64,000 bases of DNA from Anas platyrhynchos (Eukaryota; Chordata; Aves; Anseriformes; Anatidae), in assembly GCF_047663525.1 (NCBI RefSeq), contig NC_092604.1, positions 10,527,501-10,591,500 of the forward strand. The letters run 5' to 3'. Position 1 is the stretch's first letter. Every line of letters starts with the position of its first letter. Shown piece by piece: positions 1 to 28,600 of the stretch. The notes beneath the pieces were generated by a model that did no database searches, had not been told where the DNA came from, and was given only the letters and a program-made list of their open reading frames with translations. Both the position numbers and the translations under genes were made by a program.

Positions 1-3000
1 CAGGTCCTAGGTGGTCATAAAGACGTTTATATGGTTCAGGCATCCTTTACACCAGGGCTGCCATGCTGCTGATGCCAGGGGACTGAATTTAACACAGCCA
101 CTAAGAGATGCTGATTACACTTGGCTCTGAATGTTTGGGCCTGGCAATTCCCAAGGACCTTGCCTGTGTCCTGTGAAGTTTCAGTAAGATAGGAAAATTT
201 GATACGATCCTTGTAGAGTGCCTATGAAATCCTGCTCCTCAGCAAGTTTCTCATGTCTGCACATGTCTCGTAGAGCAGATGATATGGATTGCACAATTTT
301 TCAAGTGACCATAGAAAAACTAAAGTCCCGCAGGATCTTTGACCCTTTAAATATCAATGAAATACCTTGGCATAAATATGAAGTTGAAAAAGTATATTCG
401 ATAGCCAGTGATAGCTGCCTTTCTTTCAAATTGTGGAGGAGAGGCTTGAACTGAGAGCTTGCTTTAAAAAAAATTAAAAAAATCAAATGAACCATAGCTA
501 TATTAGTAAACTTGCATCAAAGCGTTTGTGTTGAAACAAATTTATAATAAACTAACAAATAAAATAATTCCCAACAAACTCAGACATCGTGACTGTGCTG
601 AGAAGTTGCTAGTGCGGTATTGCTTTGGCTCCTAGGTTAAGGGTTTTAAAATCATTGTTACAAAAATTACAGGAAGGAGACACAACTGTTCAATATCTTA
701 CAGCCTGGTCTAAAACACATTTTAACAGCAAGGAAGTAACTATATTAAAAAGCCCAAATTCTGCTCCAGGGACTGCACTGACATTTAGGGATGAAGGCTG
801 GAGCGGTATAAAAGTAGAGATGATTTCAGTGGGGAACTTCAGCGGTTAGTCACAGAGAATTGAAAACACTGTCGTAAACAGTATTCTGTCTCATCTGGTT
901 ACAGACAGGACACTTTAGAAGAAAAATTGGAATTGTTGTTTAATGATGTATTCAGGCTAGAATCAAAAAAAAACAACAAAAAACCCCCTAACCCTTTTCT
1001 GGTGCTTGTCGCTGGGGAAGCGGGAAGTTTCCAACTTGTCCTAGGGCAGGTTCTGTAAGCGTACCTCCTTCCCTCCCCTCAGTTGCAGTTTGGCTCAGAG
1101 CATCTCTTCTGGGTAGCTTTTAAGGGGGGAAAACAGTCTTTCAGTTCTGCTTTTGTACCAGCAGGCTTGCAGGGTGTGCTGGCAGTGGCTGTCTTCATGG
1201 CACTGCCATGGTGGGCTGGCTTCTGGTGGTCCTGAGATGCTTGAGCCAGTAAGGCCCTGCTGAAGGTGGGAGTTTTGTCCTCCAGTAGTGCCATTCACCA
1301 AACAGATTATTTGAAATAATGTGAAATATTTCTAATTCAAGTTAGAAATGCTAGTTTATGGTTCCCTGGGCAATTCACCAGCTCATATTTCAAATGTACA
1401 AATTCTTCTTTAGTGAGTATTTGGCCATGTAAGCAATTATGAGTAGTTGCTTTTAATATTAGCCTGAAGAAATGCCAACATGTGTTATCTGGGAAGTGCA
1501 AGCGAGTCTTAAGCATGCTTTGTTTTACACTGGTTTGTGTGAAAAGTGAAATGATGAGAATATTTTCCTCTAGCTTTCTCTGGAGTCCCTCTAATTTCTG
1601 CTGACATGTTCATTAAAAATGTGGAAAAGGCGGCTCTTGCTAAATCTTGATTTGAACCTTTTGCGAAGGTCTCCGGTTTTGTTTCCTTCCCCTGTTTGCT
1701 ACCAGGATGTTTGTATCTAAATGGTTTTCCTGCCTGACTCATCCAACAAAGTTGGTGGCCAGCATTCAGATCTTTGTAGCTTTTTCTAGAGGGGCAAATT
1801 CAGGCCACTGAGTGCATCTAGAAACACGGAGCAGGAGGAGCTGCTGAGACCTGGCAGCTTGCTCTGTCTGACTGGAGAATTTGTAAAGTTCACGTATCAA
1901 AGGTCCTTGGTGATTTGGGCTTTCAGACTAAAAGGTCAAGAAAGTGCTTCGTGATCTTCAGAAATAAAATTCTAACCAGGCAAAAAAAAAGACAATCCTC
2001 TCCCCCCAATCCTGTTTATGAGATGAAAAATGAGTTGTTGGCATTTGTTTCATCTGAGAGCTCTGATGTGGCCTGCTTATATTCAGCATAGCTAGATAAT
2101 ACTGTTAATTCTGCTTTTACACTGTTACATTTTGTAAGATTTCCTTTTATCAGCTCCTCTCCATTTTCTTGTCCTACTGCCAAATCCAAGAGCATCTGAA
2201 TTTTGCTCACGAGCAGTAATGTTGCAAATACTGGATTGTGATCTTACCAGAGAAATCAGATGAGGAGGTGGGGAGAAGCTCTCTGCACAGAATGTTTCAC
2301 CTGTACAGATACATGGGAGTGAAGCAACTTTTGGAAAGGTCACACAGGGAACTGAGAGGACAGCACAACATTACGGGTGCTTGGCTTTGGACACCGAAGA
2401 ATTTCATTTGCTTTGAAAATTGTCTCTGCACTGCTGGTTGCGTTCAGAGGCAAAATTCCACTCTAGCCAAACACCTTGCAGTAAAGGTGGCCACAGGAGA
2501 TTTTCAGCATTTAGGTAATTAAAATTATTGTAGATTACTCAAGCAAATTGTCAAGAAGCGGGTCATGGAATCATAGCATCATTAAGGCTGGAAAAGCCCT
2601 CCAGGATCATCTGGTCCAGCCACCCCCTACCACCAATATTACCCACTAAACCATGTCCCTAGGTACATGTGCTGGGACCATGTCAGGTCCTTCCTGGCTT
2701 TGTGGATAAACTGAGCTGTTAACTCCTACAAAAGGCAGTGTAACAATTTGTTTATTTCAGAGGAAACTCCTTTTTTGCACTAGTTTAAGGGAGAAGTGCA
2801 TGAAAAGGAACTACTTATTGTGAGCAGGCCTAGTAGATAACAAAAGCTTAGCAGGATAAATGCAAGCAGCAGAACTGCGAGTTGTAATTGATCCTTGAAA
2901 TGGGACGGAATGGATTCCCATACAATTCCTCCATGAAGTCTTTAAGATCTGAATGTGTCTGGAGAGGCAGCATGTTTTATTAATTTCCTTTAGAAGTTCT

Positions 3001-6000
3001 GGGTTAGCATCTTATGTTGCATTTGGAAAGAGAAATTACAAAACTAAAGCAGAAAAATCACTGGTGACTGTTAAAATGAATTATGTAATTAGTAATGATA
3101 TGTCCTGTGCCCTGTCTGGTTTTAATTTTGCTTCCAAACTAAAAATCCAGTGAATCTTGTTTTCATGGAAGGAAACAGATGCCTGGGCAATTTAGAACAG
3201 ATGCAAGGTTAATGTAGAGGTACCTCTACCAGTATCAGTGGTCACTGTCAATATAAAACCCTAGTCTCTTTGTTTAAAAAAAAAAAGGGACCAAAAAAAA
3301 AAGGTGCTGACTCTTGTCAGCGTCTGTGGTTTTCTAATCATGTTTTCCTATTTTCTTTAAAGTTTCTTCCAACTCCAACAGCAGAAATGCCCGCTGTAGT
3401 GGATAATGTAAAATTGTTACAGCATTTGCCATGGATCAGAACTAGAAGAGGAGGGGGAAAAAAGTCTTCTAAGCAGAGTTTTTCAGTGCTGTTTTTAATA
3501 ACACTTTAAAAAGATGGTTAAAAAAAAAAAAAAAAGTATAGTGCTTAAAATCAACTCTGTTTCTTTAGGGAAGTTAAAGCCAGAAGAGTACAAAAATGAG
3601 GAACCACTTACATAAGTCATAATTTCATTTATGCTTGCTCTGCTTTTTCTAATTCCATTTTGAGGACAAAGAAAACTCGGTACTCTGCTAGTTGATGTTA
3701 ATTTTGTGTTCTTTTCTTTTATTGCTATACCGGCAGTAACATCAGCACCTTTATTTAAAGAGCAATACTTCTGAACTAACAAAATCCAGGGGTAGAACTT
3801 ACACCTTCGAGCTGCCGCGTGCCACTGTGCTGGTTTGCTTTTCCTCTCTTCGCTCGGAGACTGGGCTGGGAGTTGGGATGCAGATCCCGCTGTCGCTACC
3901 CAAGCCCCAGCCTCCCGGCAGCCCCGTAAGGCACAGTGGAGAGGGATTTTTGTGGTTTCCTTCTTAGTGGAAGTTGTTGACTTCATTACGATGGCATTTG
4001 ATTTCCATTGCACCAGTTACCGTTTCCCCTTACCACCTTGTCCTGCCTGTGTGATGCCCTGCGCCCTCTTCCCCCAGTGCTTGGTGGTTGGGCTGCCTGA
4101 GTGACTGTTACTTGGTTTGTTCTGTGAGCGAGCAGAAATAGCAAACCCAAACCACCCCTTTTCACCTGCTGTGCTCCCCGCCCGTAGGAATACTCGTTAT
4201 TGTATGCAAGTTTGTGTGTGTGTCTGCCGAGAGCGGGGTGTTGGGTGGGTGGGGTCGGTAAAGCTGAGGTTTATTCCAGCAGAGATATTTTCTGACCTGA
4301 CGTCTTTAAGCTAGCCTTTAAAAATACGAGATGTAAATATTATGAGAGTGCTAAACCCTACTAATACTCACCTAGTATCTAACAAGCTTCCACTTTGCAC
4401 TTAAAGGTTCGTTAAGCGCCAAGCTGTCTTTTGCTGTAGAAGCAGTAAACGCAGGTGCTGTGCTAGTCTCCACCGTAACGGATGTGTTTTCTTTTGCTGA
4501 CTCACCAGCAGACACAGTCTTTGTATATTCACAAAGAACTCATGAAGAGGACTTTAGGGACACCCACGTGTGCCATTGAGGCTAGGGAATATGTTGTAAG
4601 TCCGCGTATGGTGTGATCAGCCCATACCGTCGCTGCACAGTCGCTAACCCCACTTACAACGCCGCTAGAGTGTGCTTTGGAAATGTGCTTTGTCAAAGAT
4701 AAATGGCAAACTGCAACCTTGGTGAGAGGCAAGTTGCAGCTTACTGTGTTGTGTGCAGGAAGATTTGTCTGCTAGTCCTGGAAATGCTGAAATTGGCAGA
4801 ATTAAAGCAGCCGGACCTGTGAAATTCAGACTACAGTGGGAACAGCTTTAAGTGTGCGTGGCTGTAAAAGAAATAACTAAAAAAAAATAAATTGGTTAAG
4901 CTTGTAGGCTTACCCAACCTGCTTTTACAACTCAGTTGTTCTGGGTAAAAAGAACTACAGGTGGGTTCCATGCGTTTATTCTGAATTATTTTATGAGTGC
5001 AGTCTGGAGCAGCAGGAGCCAACCCCTGATTCACAGCAGTGCGGTGACACGTTCTTTACCTTGGTAGAGTGCTCTGAAAAGCTTTCTGAAGCTTCCCCGA
5101 GCTCTCTCTAATGATGATAGTTCATGGAATCAGTACTTGTGACCTCTAAATCTGATACCCAGATAAAGCATTGTATAGGGCAGATTGCTACAGGAGCACT
5201 AAAAAAAGAAAATTTCCTCTAGGAAGCGCAGTGCTTTATTTCAACCCTGTTTTTTGTAAGTGAGGTTAGTGTCTGTGACTGTCCAATAACACATGGACTT
5301 GCTGGCTTTCATGCTCTCATGTGTTATTGAAGCTTGTGGCTCTTAGGCTCTTCATCTTTTCCCTGCAAGACTAAGCTAGACGTGGTTTAAATTGACAACT
5401 TGAAACAGATTTGTGTATTTTATAGCAATGCAATTTATTTGATCGTTTGGAGGGAAAAATGCTCCGGTTCTTCCAGGAGCTGTAAGCGAGTTTCTAGCTT
5501 TGAAAACCCAACTGAGTGGGCAAAAGTAATTACTTAGTGAATGTTTAATGCAGATTTATTTTGTCTGCTTATATTTGCTTATAGCAATTGAATCGCTGTC
5601 ATGTAAAATCACCAATGCATTTCAAAAATGGAAAACGGACTATGACTTATTTCAGCATTTCACTGTTTACAGTCCATGAGCTGCTTTGTTATTTGTACTG
5701 GTTGTAACAAGCCCCGATGTGGTCTTTTTGGAAATGCTTTTAATAAGTTCTCTATTTTTGTCATACTTAACAGTGTACGAATTTGGCATACAGTGTCTGT
5801 AATCACTTTCAAATTTGCTGAATGCACAGTGAAAGACTAGTCTTGATGCAGATGGTTCCTCGCAGTAGCGTAGTGCCTTTAGAGTGAGTAGTGTGTAGAA
5901 ACTAGCGCATGTAGCCTACATTTGTGCCTTTGATAGAGCGCTTCATAGGTAAATATTTCTTCCGCACCATAAGTCTTGTCTGTATCTCTATGTACGAGGA

Positions 6001-7932
6001 TCTCAGTTTGTGCTGATCACGTCTATGCTAAAGTTCACAGGAACGCTAAAGCAATTACACAAACCAAAGCTGCCTCCGCTGAATTTCTTCAGCAACATGT
6101 TGTAGCTCATTTTCTCTTCTTCTGTGATTTATTCTCTCAAACGGATTAGTTGTGTTTGGTTTTTCAGTGGCCTCTTAGCTAAGAGAGTAAATTTCTTCAC
6201 TGCACTGTGAGTGTCAAGTGTTTACATACTAGAAGAATGAACTTCAGAGGGAAGTTTAACTGCTGCATTGTCAGTTCAAAGGGATTTCACTATTTAAGAC
6301 CATATATTTTCCTTGAACGGTTGGTGTATATCACTGTATAAATTTTAACTAGTGATAATTATTCTATTTGAAAATCCTGTATTTGCTAGGCATGCTGTCA
6401 AAAACACCATAGATGTAGAGCTACCTTTATCTTAAATCTGCTAAAAAAAAATACAAAATAAAAACTGGAGCATCTGATTCTGAGAGCACCATATCTGGGA
6501 GCTCTCAGTGGTAATAATTACAGAGAACTCTTGAAAAGAACATGCAGAAGTCTGACGATATGCTCATCACCTAGATCAAGAGGCATTTCCCTGTTTTCAC
6601 TTTTCAGCTGTCTTTAACATACAGCACACACATTTATGCACTTCAGTTTGTTGCATGGATTGAGCATTTCACGACTGTCCCCAGAGATCTGGTAGCACAG
6701 TCACAGTGCAGGTTACTGGAAGAGGAGGCTGGATGCAGGTTTGATTTTCCCTTTAAAATCTGGGTTTGTATCGTGAATAGCAGTCAGCTTGTGCTCCTTG
6801 GCATGGAGCAGAAAGGCGCTGTGACACTGAGGCTCCCTATCTCTTGGAAAACGTCACGAATAGCAGCTGTCATAACATCTTGCAACACTGGAAGAGGGCT
6901 TTGGTAATTTTGGTGGTTGCCTGCCCAAGCACATTTGTCCACCTGTCACTTTGAGGCCCTGCAGCACTGTTGAGAGCTGGACGTGTAAGTGATGTAGGAC
7001 AGAGGCGAGCTGTGCTGCTGTGAAGGCTTTTTAAGCGTGTACACTTCACTTTTTGCAGTCTCTTTTCTTTCCCAGAGTAAGTAAAAGATAATGTTTTGGC
7101 CCTGTACCAGGAAACGTGTTAACCTTTGAAAAATTAGATCATGTAAATCATTTAAGGGGCTTGAATAATGTCGGACTGGGCTGTCATTGAATCGATTTGG
7201 TATAAAGAGAAGGGATTCTTTTTTTTCCTTGTTCTTGGTCCTGACCTTGTCTGACCGTGTGGCCAAAATAAATTTGAGATGATGAGTGTCTGTGTTTGAA
7301 TTGTTCAAGAACATGAAATGGCTTAAGAGACTGCCCGGATGGCGCTGTCCCCAGTAAATAGGGATATTTGGCCACGGGCCTGAGAGTGAGGCTCTGGCTC
7401 CTGGAAGTGCCTGGAGATGGCACCGTGCAGCAGGAGGCTGAGCAATAGCACCTTGCCTCTTCATGGCGTTTTGGCCAGGCATCATCATCCCCTTCTCTTG
7501 CATAAAGCAGCTGATGCTTGTGACTGCGTTTCAACATTTTTGATCTAAAGCAACTTGCATACATTTGCAAGTTCAGAGGGCTTTTTCTACTTCAAAGTTG
7601 TTGCGTTAATGAGAGAATCACTGTGGTAGCTGCTGTAAATGAGCCAGGCCAGGGCAGATTTTCACCTGCAGTACTGAAGCACACACGCAGAGGTACGACA
7701 AACACTTCCATCCCTGCTCCTGGCGAGGAAATGGCAGCTGGCTGGTAATGCTGGGCCCTCTTGTGAACTTTTGCACAGATCTGTTAGCGTTACCCATTTT
7801 GCGTTCCAACAGCAAGGGGAGTATGTGTCATTGTATTGTAACGTCAGCCTGGAAAAGTTCCTCTTCTACTGATGCACTGTTGTTTTTTCTCTTTTTCCCC
7901 CCACCCTGTATCTCTCCAATTTTTACATGAAG
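1..7932 (+). other. FNBP1: FNBP1 intron (5' part of window)
   Basis: About 7.9 kb of AT-rich intronic sequence upstream of the first recognisable FNBP1 exon here. I looked for the proline-rich and basic alternative exons that precede the HR1 region in human FNBP1 and found none, so they probably lie before position 1. It contains one CR1 fragment near 2.56 kb and several short homopolymer A/T tracts. Open frames on both strands are short and unlike known proteins. Confidence 0.7.
2563..2710 (-). mobile_element. CR1 LINE 3'-end fragment
   Basis: The stretch beginning GGAATCATAGCATCATTAAG, followed by a GGCTGGAAAAGCCCTCCAGG-type segment, a 'GGTCCAGCCACC' block and 'ACTAAACCATGTCCCT', is the familiar reverse complement of the avian CR1 3' end. 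The (ATTCTATG)-type tail faces the low coordinate, so the element lies on the minus strand. Only about 150 bp remain and nothing is coding. It supports a bird or reptile source. The right edge is approximate. Confidence 0.85.
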
Positions 7933-22486
<14,554 letters not shown>

Positions 22487-23286
22487 AGGTGTTTGTGCTG
22501 GTGCAAGAACCTCGGGGCGAGCTTGTCACAGAAGGAGAAACAAAATGGTCTGTTTACCCTGCAGGCAGTTAAAATACACCCACGGAAAGCCAGACTCCCA
22601 GTCTTGTCTGGAGTTCCCACTTGAAAAACTCAGACCTAAATTCCATCCCAGTATCATTCAGATGCTTGCTCTTTTTCATGGCATGCTACTTGTGGCTCAG
22701 ATTAACTTATCAGCCTTCCTTACTCTTCTGCCAGCTTGGCACTGCCCTTCCATAAAAAAATAACCAACACTTCCCCCACCCAGTTGCTCCCGATACCGGT
22801 CACAGGACCGCTGGCTGCCCTTTGCGAAGGGTAACCAGGGAGTCCCACGCATGTACTGGTCTGTCTTCTCTCCTCCCTTGTCCCTCAGTCCATCTGAATG
22901 TACGCACTGGTCCATCAGCATTTCACGTGGTGCCTTTAGCGCTAATCCTGCGGGTAGTTTCATCAGGTAGCTTGGAAAGGAGGTGTAATACACACAGAAA
23001 GCCACTCCGGGAACAGTGTTACGGCAGCTGGACTGGACTCTGAATTTGCGGATATTAAACTTTATCCACATGCATTATTCAATACTCTGCTTTCCCCAAA
23101 AGGTCACTAATACTTTTCAGCCTTTATTTTTTTTTAAATCTAGGCTGATGCTCATTCCAAGTATTAAATCCCTATGACCTTGCTGTTTCCTGAAAGCCTT
23201 CAAGCTCACGTATGTACACTTGCTTTCCTGCTTGTTCTCTCAGCTCCCTCCTCTTTACTCCCCCTTCCTTTCTCCCTCCTCTTCCT

Positions 23287-23325
23287 CACACACACACACA
23301 GACACACACACACGAACACAGACAC
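23287..23325 (+). repeat. CA-rich microsatellite
   Basis: An interrupted (CA)n run with GA interruptions, inside the FNBP1 3'UTR. Confidence 0.9.
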
Positions 23326-25490
23326 TGGCGTTTTGGTTTGAAGCCCCATTTTGCTTGTCACAAAGACCTCATTTTGCTCTTGTTTCGGTCTGCATGCTCG
23401 CCCTGTTGCCTTGCCTGCGCCCACCTTCCTGAGGGCCACGTTATTTTGTGGCTCGTCGTTAATCTCGTTGCAGTTTTCTTTTTGTTGGTTTGTTTTTCAG
23501 CGTTTCAGACTTGCCTTCTCCTTTTGCATGACCTCTTTGTGCGTTCTCATCAGTTAATGTTTGAGTAACAGAATTTTTTTAGAAAAATAAAAGAGAAGAA
23601 AAAAAGAAACTGCACTCTATTTCGTTCTCCCACCTTGTCGTGGACTGGACCTCGACCCAGAAGCCAGACAGGAATTGTGACTTACTCCTCAGCCACCCTG
23701 TTTCCACGTGGTTTTATTTGAAGCAGAAGTAGCATAAGTGATGCTGTACTGTATCATGTCATGCAGTGGAGAGGAAGTTTTAATATCTCCAAATACCACA
23801 TGATCTGGACCTAAACTGCCTAAAAAAGGGGTCAATTGCTTTCTAAACCTCTGTACTTTAAAAGTGTTGGTTTCCCCTGCATCTTTACTGTTGCTAGGAT
23901 ATTAATCTTGTGCATGGTTAAGCCCTGTAAGAGTCAGTTGCTCCCAATAGCTCCTGAGGGCCTAATTTATTCATAAATCAGCCCATCACTGGGGGAAATC
24001 TACTTGCTCTTAGGGAACCTCAGCATCTCTTGTAAAATCCCCAGAATTGGAGGAAATTGCTATGGAAGCCGCTCTGGCTAGCAACCCTAAAATGCAGCCT
24101 CTCAGGTTTAGTTTGCAGACAAACGTGTGTGCGTGGCGTTTTGCTGCCTGCTGCGCTTCTGTGCGGGGTCAGCATACAGAAATGTGTCCAGGAATCATGT
24201 GCTCTCCACGCTGGGGACTGCTTTGGTCATCCCCACTCAGGATGAAGTAACTTTTGAATTAGTTTCACGTTGTCTCCATGACTTTGTCCCTTTCTCTCCA
24301 TTCAAGATCCCGATTTTTGTTTCCAGTAGCACAACGTCCCTCAGCCCTACAATTAGGACTGTAGCTGTCGTATTATGGTGCTTAATACCTGTGAGCATCA
24401 ACCAGCAAAAGGTTATACGGTTTTTTTTAAGCTAATTAAAGGGGCTCAGGAGCCTGCACCTTTGGGCAGGCACAACCAGCACTGACACCTCAGCTACAGT
24501 GTTACCGGAGTCGGAAGGGTCATCCCCAAGGGAATTGCCATCCTTATTGCTGCTACCGTGGTCCCTGAACTGCTTAGATCCACGAGCCTCTGAGAGCCTC
24601 GGCACCCGTGGCTTCGGCCAGGGATCCGTGACAGCGGTGCGAAGGCGTTGCTGCGCTGCACAGCCAACGTACGGCCGTCAGGGGATCTAAATGGTTAAGC
24701 AGTTAACAGGCGTGCAAGAATATCTTTAAAATATTTTAGCTGCAGTATTTTTATTCTCATGTCCAATGCACTGTTGAATCAGCAGCTAGGAGAATTCGTT
24801 TTCACCTATTGTTGTGCCATCTATGTACAAATTAGATAAAAGGTTGCTTTTATATATTTAATCTAGGTGGACAGTATATTATTGTCAGCCTCTGTGGAAC
24901 ATTTGAACAATTGCAATGTCTGTGTCGCTAAATAGCGCTTTAGAAGGAGCATTAGCTTTAGCTGCCTGGTTTTCTTTGACCGTTTTAATGAAAAGGCCAG
25001 AGTTTACAGAGTTTTTATAAACTTGGCAAGTAGTTCCCAAATGCCCGGATCTTAAAACTAAATACAAGAAAAACTAGTGACAGTCACGTATTGTAGCCTA
25101 CACATCTTTATTCTGCTGCCTTTATTCAGGGTAAAGAATGGGTCATTTTTGTTGAGTTTACCTTTTACAGAATCCGAAGGACTAAATATGTGACTGGCTT
25201 CTAAAAACTCTGGTTGAATTTACTAATCCTGCCCAGAACTGTGGACTGTACAGCCTACAAATTCACGTTGTCCTCAGCAAAAGTCTCTAATGCCCTTTCT
25301 TAACATCTGTAAATAGAGAAGAAACATATTTACTGATACGGAAAGTTGTGTTTAATGCTAAGTATTTTTCAGAGGTTCATTTAGTTTGATGCATATTGTT
25401 TGTTTGTTTTTTCCTGCCTGAAGACCTAAAAAAAAAAAAAAAAGCCAAATTCTATTTTAACATGATGATGTCGAGCACTTTTTTTTATTT

Positions 25491-25513
25491 GTATATGTGT
25501 GTGTATGTGTGTT
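25491..25513 (+). repeat. TG-rich microsatellite
   Basis: A short run of TATGTGTGTG-type repeats just before the proposed FNBP1 polyadenylation signal. Confidence 0.75.
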
Positions 25514-25620
25514 TGAGCACTGATCTCTAGATTTCGGTGGCATCTCAGTGTTGTGATTTCATTGCCAATGTAAAAGGTTCTGGTGTTGCCCATTCATTTC
25601 TGGAGACAGAATTCAACTTA

Positions 25621-25626
25621 AATAAA
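25621..25626 (+). terminator. FNBP1: FNBP1 polyadenylation signal AATAAA
   Basis: A canonical hexamer about 3.1 kb into the 3'UTR. A second copy lies at 25691-25696. Both are followed by T/G-containing sequence and then by the gene-free interval before USP20. Confidence 0.55.
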
Positions 25627-25699
25627 GTGCTTCCATTTGAAAGCGAATATTGACCTTGTAACAATGAAAGGAAAGTCATCCGCATATTTAAATAAACAT

Positions 25700-28600
25700 T
25701 TAATTCCAGAAATCTAGTTCACTGGACCCTTTTGATCTTCCAGGGAAGAAGAAAAATGGTTTTGTTCCTTTTCTTTCCCAATAAAAAAGGCGCTGCCTCT
25801 TTGCTGGCGCCTCTCTGATTTGTCGAGGCATTATATCCATTGCTCTCCAGTGACCGTTCTGTCTTGCCACAAACATTTCCAGTGGAGAAAGGGAATTTAG
25901 CTGTGACTTATTGTTTCAGCCAGACATCAATTTTATAGCCTGAAACTCCCCTAAGCTGCTCTCCTACTCCTCAGCGTTCACCTTGCCTGGGAATGGATGT
26001 TGTAGTCATATCTAGCTGTAAAATTTTCAGCGGAGAAGCGGAAACAGCCTGTTCCAGCACAGTGTTTGTGGCTAGCTGCTGTATTCACAAGAATGATGAC
26101 ATCCTTACTCACGGCGCTTGGCTTTTGGTTCTGTTTCTCATACCAGAATTTGCAGGTGTTTGGAGTATTGATGTGGCTCTGCCCGGTACCTTTGGGCGGC
26201 TGTCCTACGCAGCCAGTTCCCAGCAGGTCACTTTGAGACCCAATTTTATCAAAGTTTTACCTTTCCAGCAGCTGGCACTGAACGTTAAAAAGGTGGTGGT
26301 GGTGGGGGGGGGGGATTATTTTTTTAAAATTTGGTTATTCGAGGGGGAAAAAAAAAGCATCGTTCTGGTTGGAGTTGTTGGTGAACTTGGGTAAGGCAGG
26401 TATTCTTTGTTTGTTGTCAATTTTTTGTTTTATTTTAAAACTTTCCTACTTCAGAAGGAGGACACAGGAACTGGAAGCTCGGGGAAGATATTCCCTCTAA
26501 CACAGAATTGTGCCTTGTGGTGCCCATAGTGAGTGCTTTGGTTTAACTGGAAGGTTTGGCAGATGTTTTTGATCCTAATTGCTTATAAACTGAAATTAAG
26601 TCTTGTGACCCTAGCAAATAATGCATTTGTATGTGCATGCAGGAACAGACAGAGGTACAAAATACAGTACTGTTTCCCTTCACTGAATAATCTGAAAGCT
26701 AGATACATTTCTGTAAGGCTGGATAAGGATATTTATAATTCTATTTTAATGTGCAAGGGGTGGTCGATAGTGGATGGATGGGGCTCCAAAGAAATCTTCT
26801 GCCAGGTGCTGTGGGTACTGTGCGTGTACTTTGCTGGAGCTGGCTGCCTTTATTTTCCTTTAGAAGAGAAACAAAAAACATCTTTAGAAGATTGCATTTT
26901 AAACGTCTGAAGCTCACCACAGCCCTGGAGAGATCTGAAATGAGTGCCGAGGTGCTGCTTTGTTTCTCGGCCCATGCTTGTGCTTTCCAGCATTTGCACA
27001 TTACAGCTGCCTCCTGTTTGAGCTCTTTCTGCCCAGGTTTGGGGAAAGGTGATTCATCAGAGGGGATGGGAACCTGGCTCCCTGGCCAGCACCTGGATGG
27101 GGAATCATGAAAAAAATGTAAGGGATGCAGCTGAACACAGCAGTTGGTGGGTGTCTGCGCAGAGAACTGAGACAGTCCCTCCCTGCAGACATTTTTCTGG
27201 CCACCGAGTTCGGGGGAGGGAACAGCAGCCAGACAGCGATGGGGGGAAAAGGGCACAGAGCTCACAAGGGCATGGTTTAGGGCTCAGACAACTTGTGAAG
27301 TTCCTTTGGCAACTTTCGTCTTGCTTTTATGTCTTTTGTCCAGCGTTAACAGCACAAAGAAACTGTGGCTGGACCAAATCTCCCTTCCTCTTTTTTAAGA
27401 GAGAAACAGCTTGTGCCAAAGAGGAAGCGATCCTGGACTGGCGGATGGGGAGTTCCCTCGGCTCCCTCAAATGCTGCGGTAGGAAAGCCGTGGCTCTATA
27501 TATCAGGGCGTCAGGGAAATAGAGAGAAATGGGCAGGTAATTAAAGTGTAACACAACTTTCTCACTCTGGGTATCAACACCTCCTCTACCCTCTGCTTGG
27601 TCATGGGGCTGAAGTGGTGTGCCAGATTCATGGACGGTGCTGTGTGGTGCCGTGTTGCACAGTGCTGCTCTGCTGACGCTCTGGCCTTGCAATTAAGCTC
27701 TAGATTGACCTAAAAAGGCTTCCCTGTCCTTGAGAACATTAATCTAAGAATCTCTTCTTCCTCTCTCTAGCTGAGCCAAAAAGTTGACTAGCTTCTGGAC
27801 AGCTTCTTCACCACCTGTTAGCCCAGATCATTGGAAATAGCCTCATCTAGGAACCATGAGGATTTGCAGTTGTGCAGCTCATAGTAGGTGATACTTCTTG
27901 AAGCAGTTATATAGAGATCTAAGATCAGATTGCTGTTTTGTTTAACAATTTCAGTTGTTCTTTGTCAGCACTTACTAACAACACTTATTAAAACCGGGCA
28001 GAGAGATAATGTGCTTCATGCCTTTGCATTTTTGGGGGAAACAACGAACAGCAGGGAGTGTCAGTCTGACGCTTTCATTTTTATCTTAAGCGGTATTATT
28101 AGCATTGCGAACTTGAAATAGAAACAGCACAACCAAATGAGTGAGTGAAGGCAGGAAACTGAAGCCAAGGTGAGCAGTAACTAGGAGAAGAATAAAATGA
28201 GCTTTACATACACCAGATATGTTGCTGGACACGTCGCAAAATACAGAATGCTATTTACTTTGGTCATTCTGGAGGGTGGAGAGGTGCCACTGGCACCAAT
28301 GTGGTACAGAATAAGGCTGTGACCAGGTAAGCAAGAGGTCACGAAGATAAGCTGTGGGGTGAAGCTCCGTTGGCCCTGCACCACCGAAGGAAGAGCTATC
28401 GATTTCTCCTTTACAGGGGTGGAGGTGTGACACGTGCACCGTAAGGTAAGGGTGTGGTGCAGGTCACTGCAGGGTACTTAACATCTCTGTATCACAGCCT
28501 CAGCTGCCTCAAAACTGTGTCTGTAAGGCCGTAGTCTAAGCATGAGTAGGCAACAGAGCAGCAGCTCGTGTAAAACAAAGTCCTCAGTACTTGCAGAAGA

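Larger units (their letters stand above)
22487..25645 (+). other. FNBP1: FNBP1 3'UTR
   Basis: About 3.2 kb after the DS stop. It contains a CA-rich microsatellite (23287-23325) and AU-rich 3'UTR-like stretches near 24.7-24.9 kb (including TGTACAAAT and a TGCACTG word that resembles a microRNA seed site). It ends near the AATAAA at 25621. The true end could instead follow the second AATAAA at 25691. No coding gene is seen. Confidence 0.6.

Noticed and set aside
3495-4013. 172-codon minus-strand frame in the first FNBP1 intron
   Set aside because: It ends in a poly-A/poly-T tract, has mixed composition, and I see no similarity or splice context.
5220-5254. possible 33-nt exon between TCCTCTAG and GTAAGTGA
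   Set aside because: Good splice sites but the peptide does not match any known FNBP1 segment; kept as chance.
26741-27522. 157- to 174-codon frames on both strands between FNBP1 and USP20
   Set aside because: They overlap on opposite strands, lack Kozak or splice support, and match nothing I know.
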